Positions 63,720 to 64,000 of a DNA stretch of 64,000 nt are shown piece after piece. A program made the position numbers and the translations under genes. Origin of the DNA: Sphaerotilus sulfidivorans (GTDB taxonomy: Bacteria; Pseudomonadota; Gammaproteobacteria; Burkholderiales; Burkholderiaceae_C); contig NZ_JACCPY010000016.1 of assembly GCF_013426975.1 (NCBI RefSeq), positions 1 to 64,000 on the forward strand. Direction: 5' to 3'. Within the stretch, counting starts at the first letter, position 1. The number at the start of each line of letters is the position of its first letter. Below the pieces are notes generated by a model. The model saw only the letters and a list, made by a program, of their open reading frames with translations. It was not told the origin of the DNA and did no database searches.

Positions 63720-64000
63720 ATGACCCCACTGACAGCACTGACCGCACTCCGACCGGGACCGCTGCTGGCCCGCATCCTCCTGGCTGCCGCGCTGGCGCTG
63801 CCTGGACTGACCGTCACCGTGCCCGCTGCGGCCCAGACCGCCTCCGCGCCGCAGGCGCTGGCCAGCGGCACCGCGGTCGGCGGCATTTCCGGCGCCTACG
63901 GCAGCCAGCGCCACTACACGATCGAGGTGCCTGCGGGCGCCCGCACGCTGTCGATCTCGATCGCGGGCAGTTCCGGCGACGCCGACCTGTATGTGCGGCG
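63720..64000 (+). CDS. Secreted protein with a pre-peptidase C-terminal-like domain (partial)
   Basis: The frame starts at ATG 63720 and runs off the right edge after 93 residues. It begins with a signal peptide (PLLARILLAAALALPGLTVTVPAAAQ), then LASGTAVGGISGAYGSQRHYTIEVPAGARTLSISIAGSSGDADLYVR. This is the start of a PPC (pre-peptidase C-terminal) beta-sandwich domain, whose signature is S-G-x-x-D-A-D-L-Y-V-R. PPC domains usually accompany secreted proteases, so a secreted peptidase is likely, but the catalytic part is outside the window. It is divergent from the MbnP-MbnH gene across an AT-rich gap. Confidence 0.8.
   Translation, partial: MTPLTALTALRPGPLLARILLAAALALPGLTVTVPAAAQTASAPQALASGTAVGGISGAYGSQRHYTIEVPAGARTLSISIAGSSGDADLYVR

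Overview
The window is about 64 kb of GC-rich DNA with dense gene packing and GTG/ATG starts. Its gene families (an Eps/exosortase B exopolysaccharide locus, RecBCD, diheme MauG-type peroxidases, SapC) fit a betaproteobacterium of the order Burkholderiales, possibly a Leptothrix/Sphaerotilus/Rubrivivax relative. That taxonomic placement is inference; no rRNA is present.

Layout. (1) 1-11213, minus strand: sugar-nucleotide and decoration genes read toward the left edge: nucleotide-sugar dehydrogenase, two tandem WecG/TagA/CpsF transferases, DegT aminotransferase, two O-acyltransferases (one clearly AT-rich and probably acquired), an SDR lacking its catalytic Tyr/Lys, a WcaJ-type initiating transferase and rfbA (cut by the edge). 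(2) 11407-23185, plus strand: epsF, epsG, exosortase B, epsI, flippase, pyruvyltransferase-family gene, Wzy-type polymerase and three glycosyltransferases. (3) 23267-25121, minus strand: epsE and epsD. Blocks 1-3 together make a Wzx/Wzy-dependent, exosortase-B-associated exopolysaccharide system. A 15-bp sequence, CGTTAAGTCTGCACG, occurs exactly once in each of the two divergent control regions of this locus.

(4) 25632-41427, plus strand: the most unusual part. A 2472-residue protein is built from 280 back-to-back 8-residue units, most of them grouped in a 6-4-4 pattern giving a 112-residue (336-bp) super-repeat, and it ends in a Ca-binding-like C-terminal domain. It is followed by an O-GlcNAc-transferase-like (TPR + GT41) enzyme, a DUF5672-type protein, a methyltransferase and a complete type I secretion system (ABC transporter, HlyD-type adaptor, TolC-type channel). 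I infer a secreted, possibly glycosylated, giant matrix or surface protein made together with its own modification and export machinery. (5) 41439-43170, minus strand: a PAS-GGDEF diguanylate cyclase and a photoactive-yellow-protein homologue, a possible light and c-di-GMP input next to the adhesion/matrix genes.

(6) 43232-48366: tRNA-Ser(UGA), apaH, a CNNM/CBS protein, a SapC-family protein and a secreted subtilase with a GlyGly-CTERM-like tail. (7) 48671-59151: a WYL regulator followed by recC-recB-recD. (8) 59161-64000: a diheme peroxidase fused to a ricin-like lectin domain, a single-chain MbnP-like + MbnH-like diheme protein, and the start of a secreted protein with a pre-peptidase C-terminal-like domain.

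High GC produces long false reading frames on both strands, including an antisense frame spanning the whole repeat gene. These were left out.
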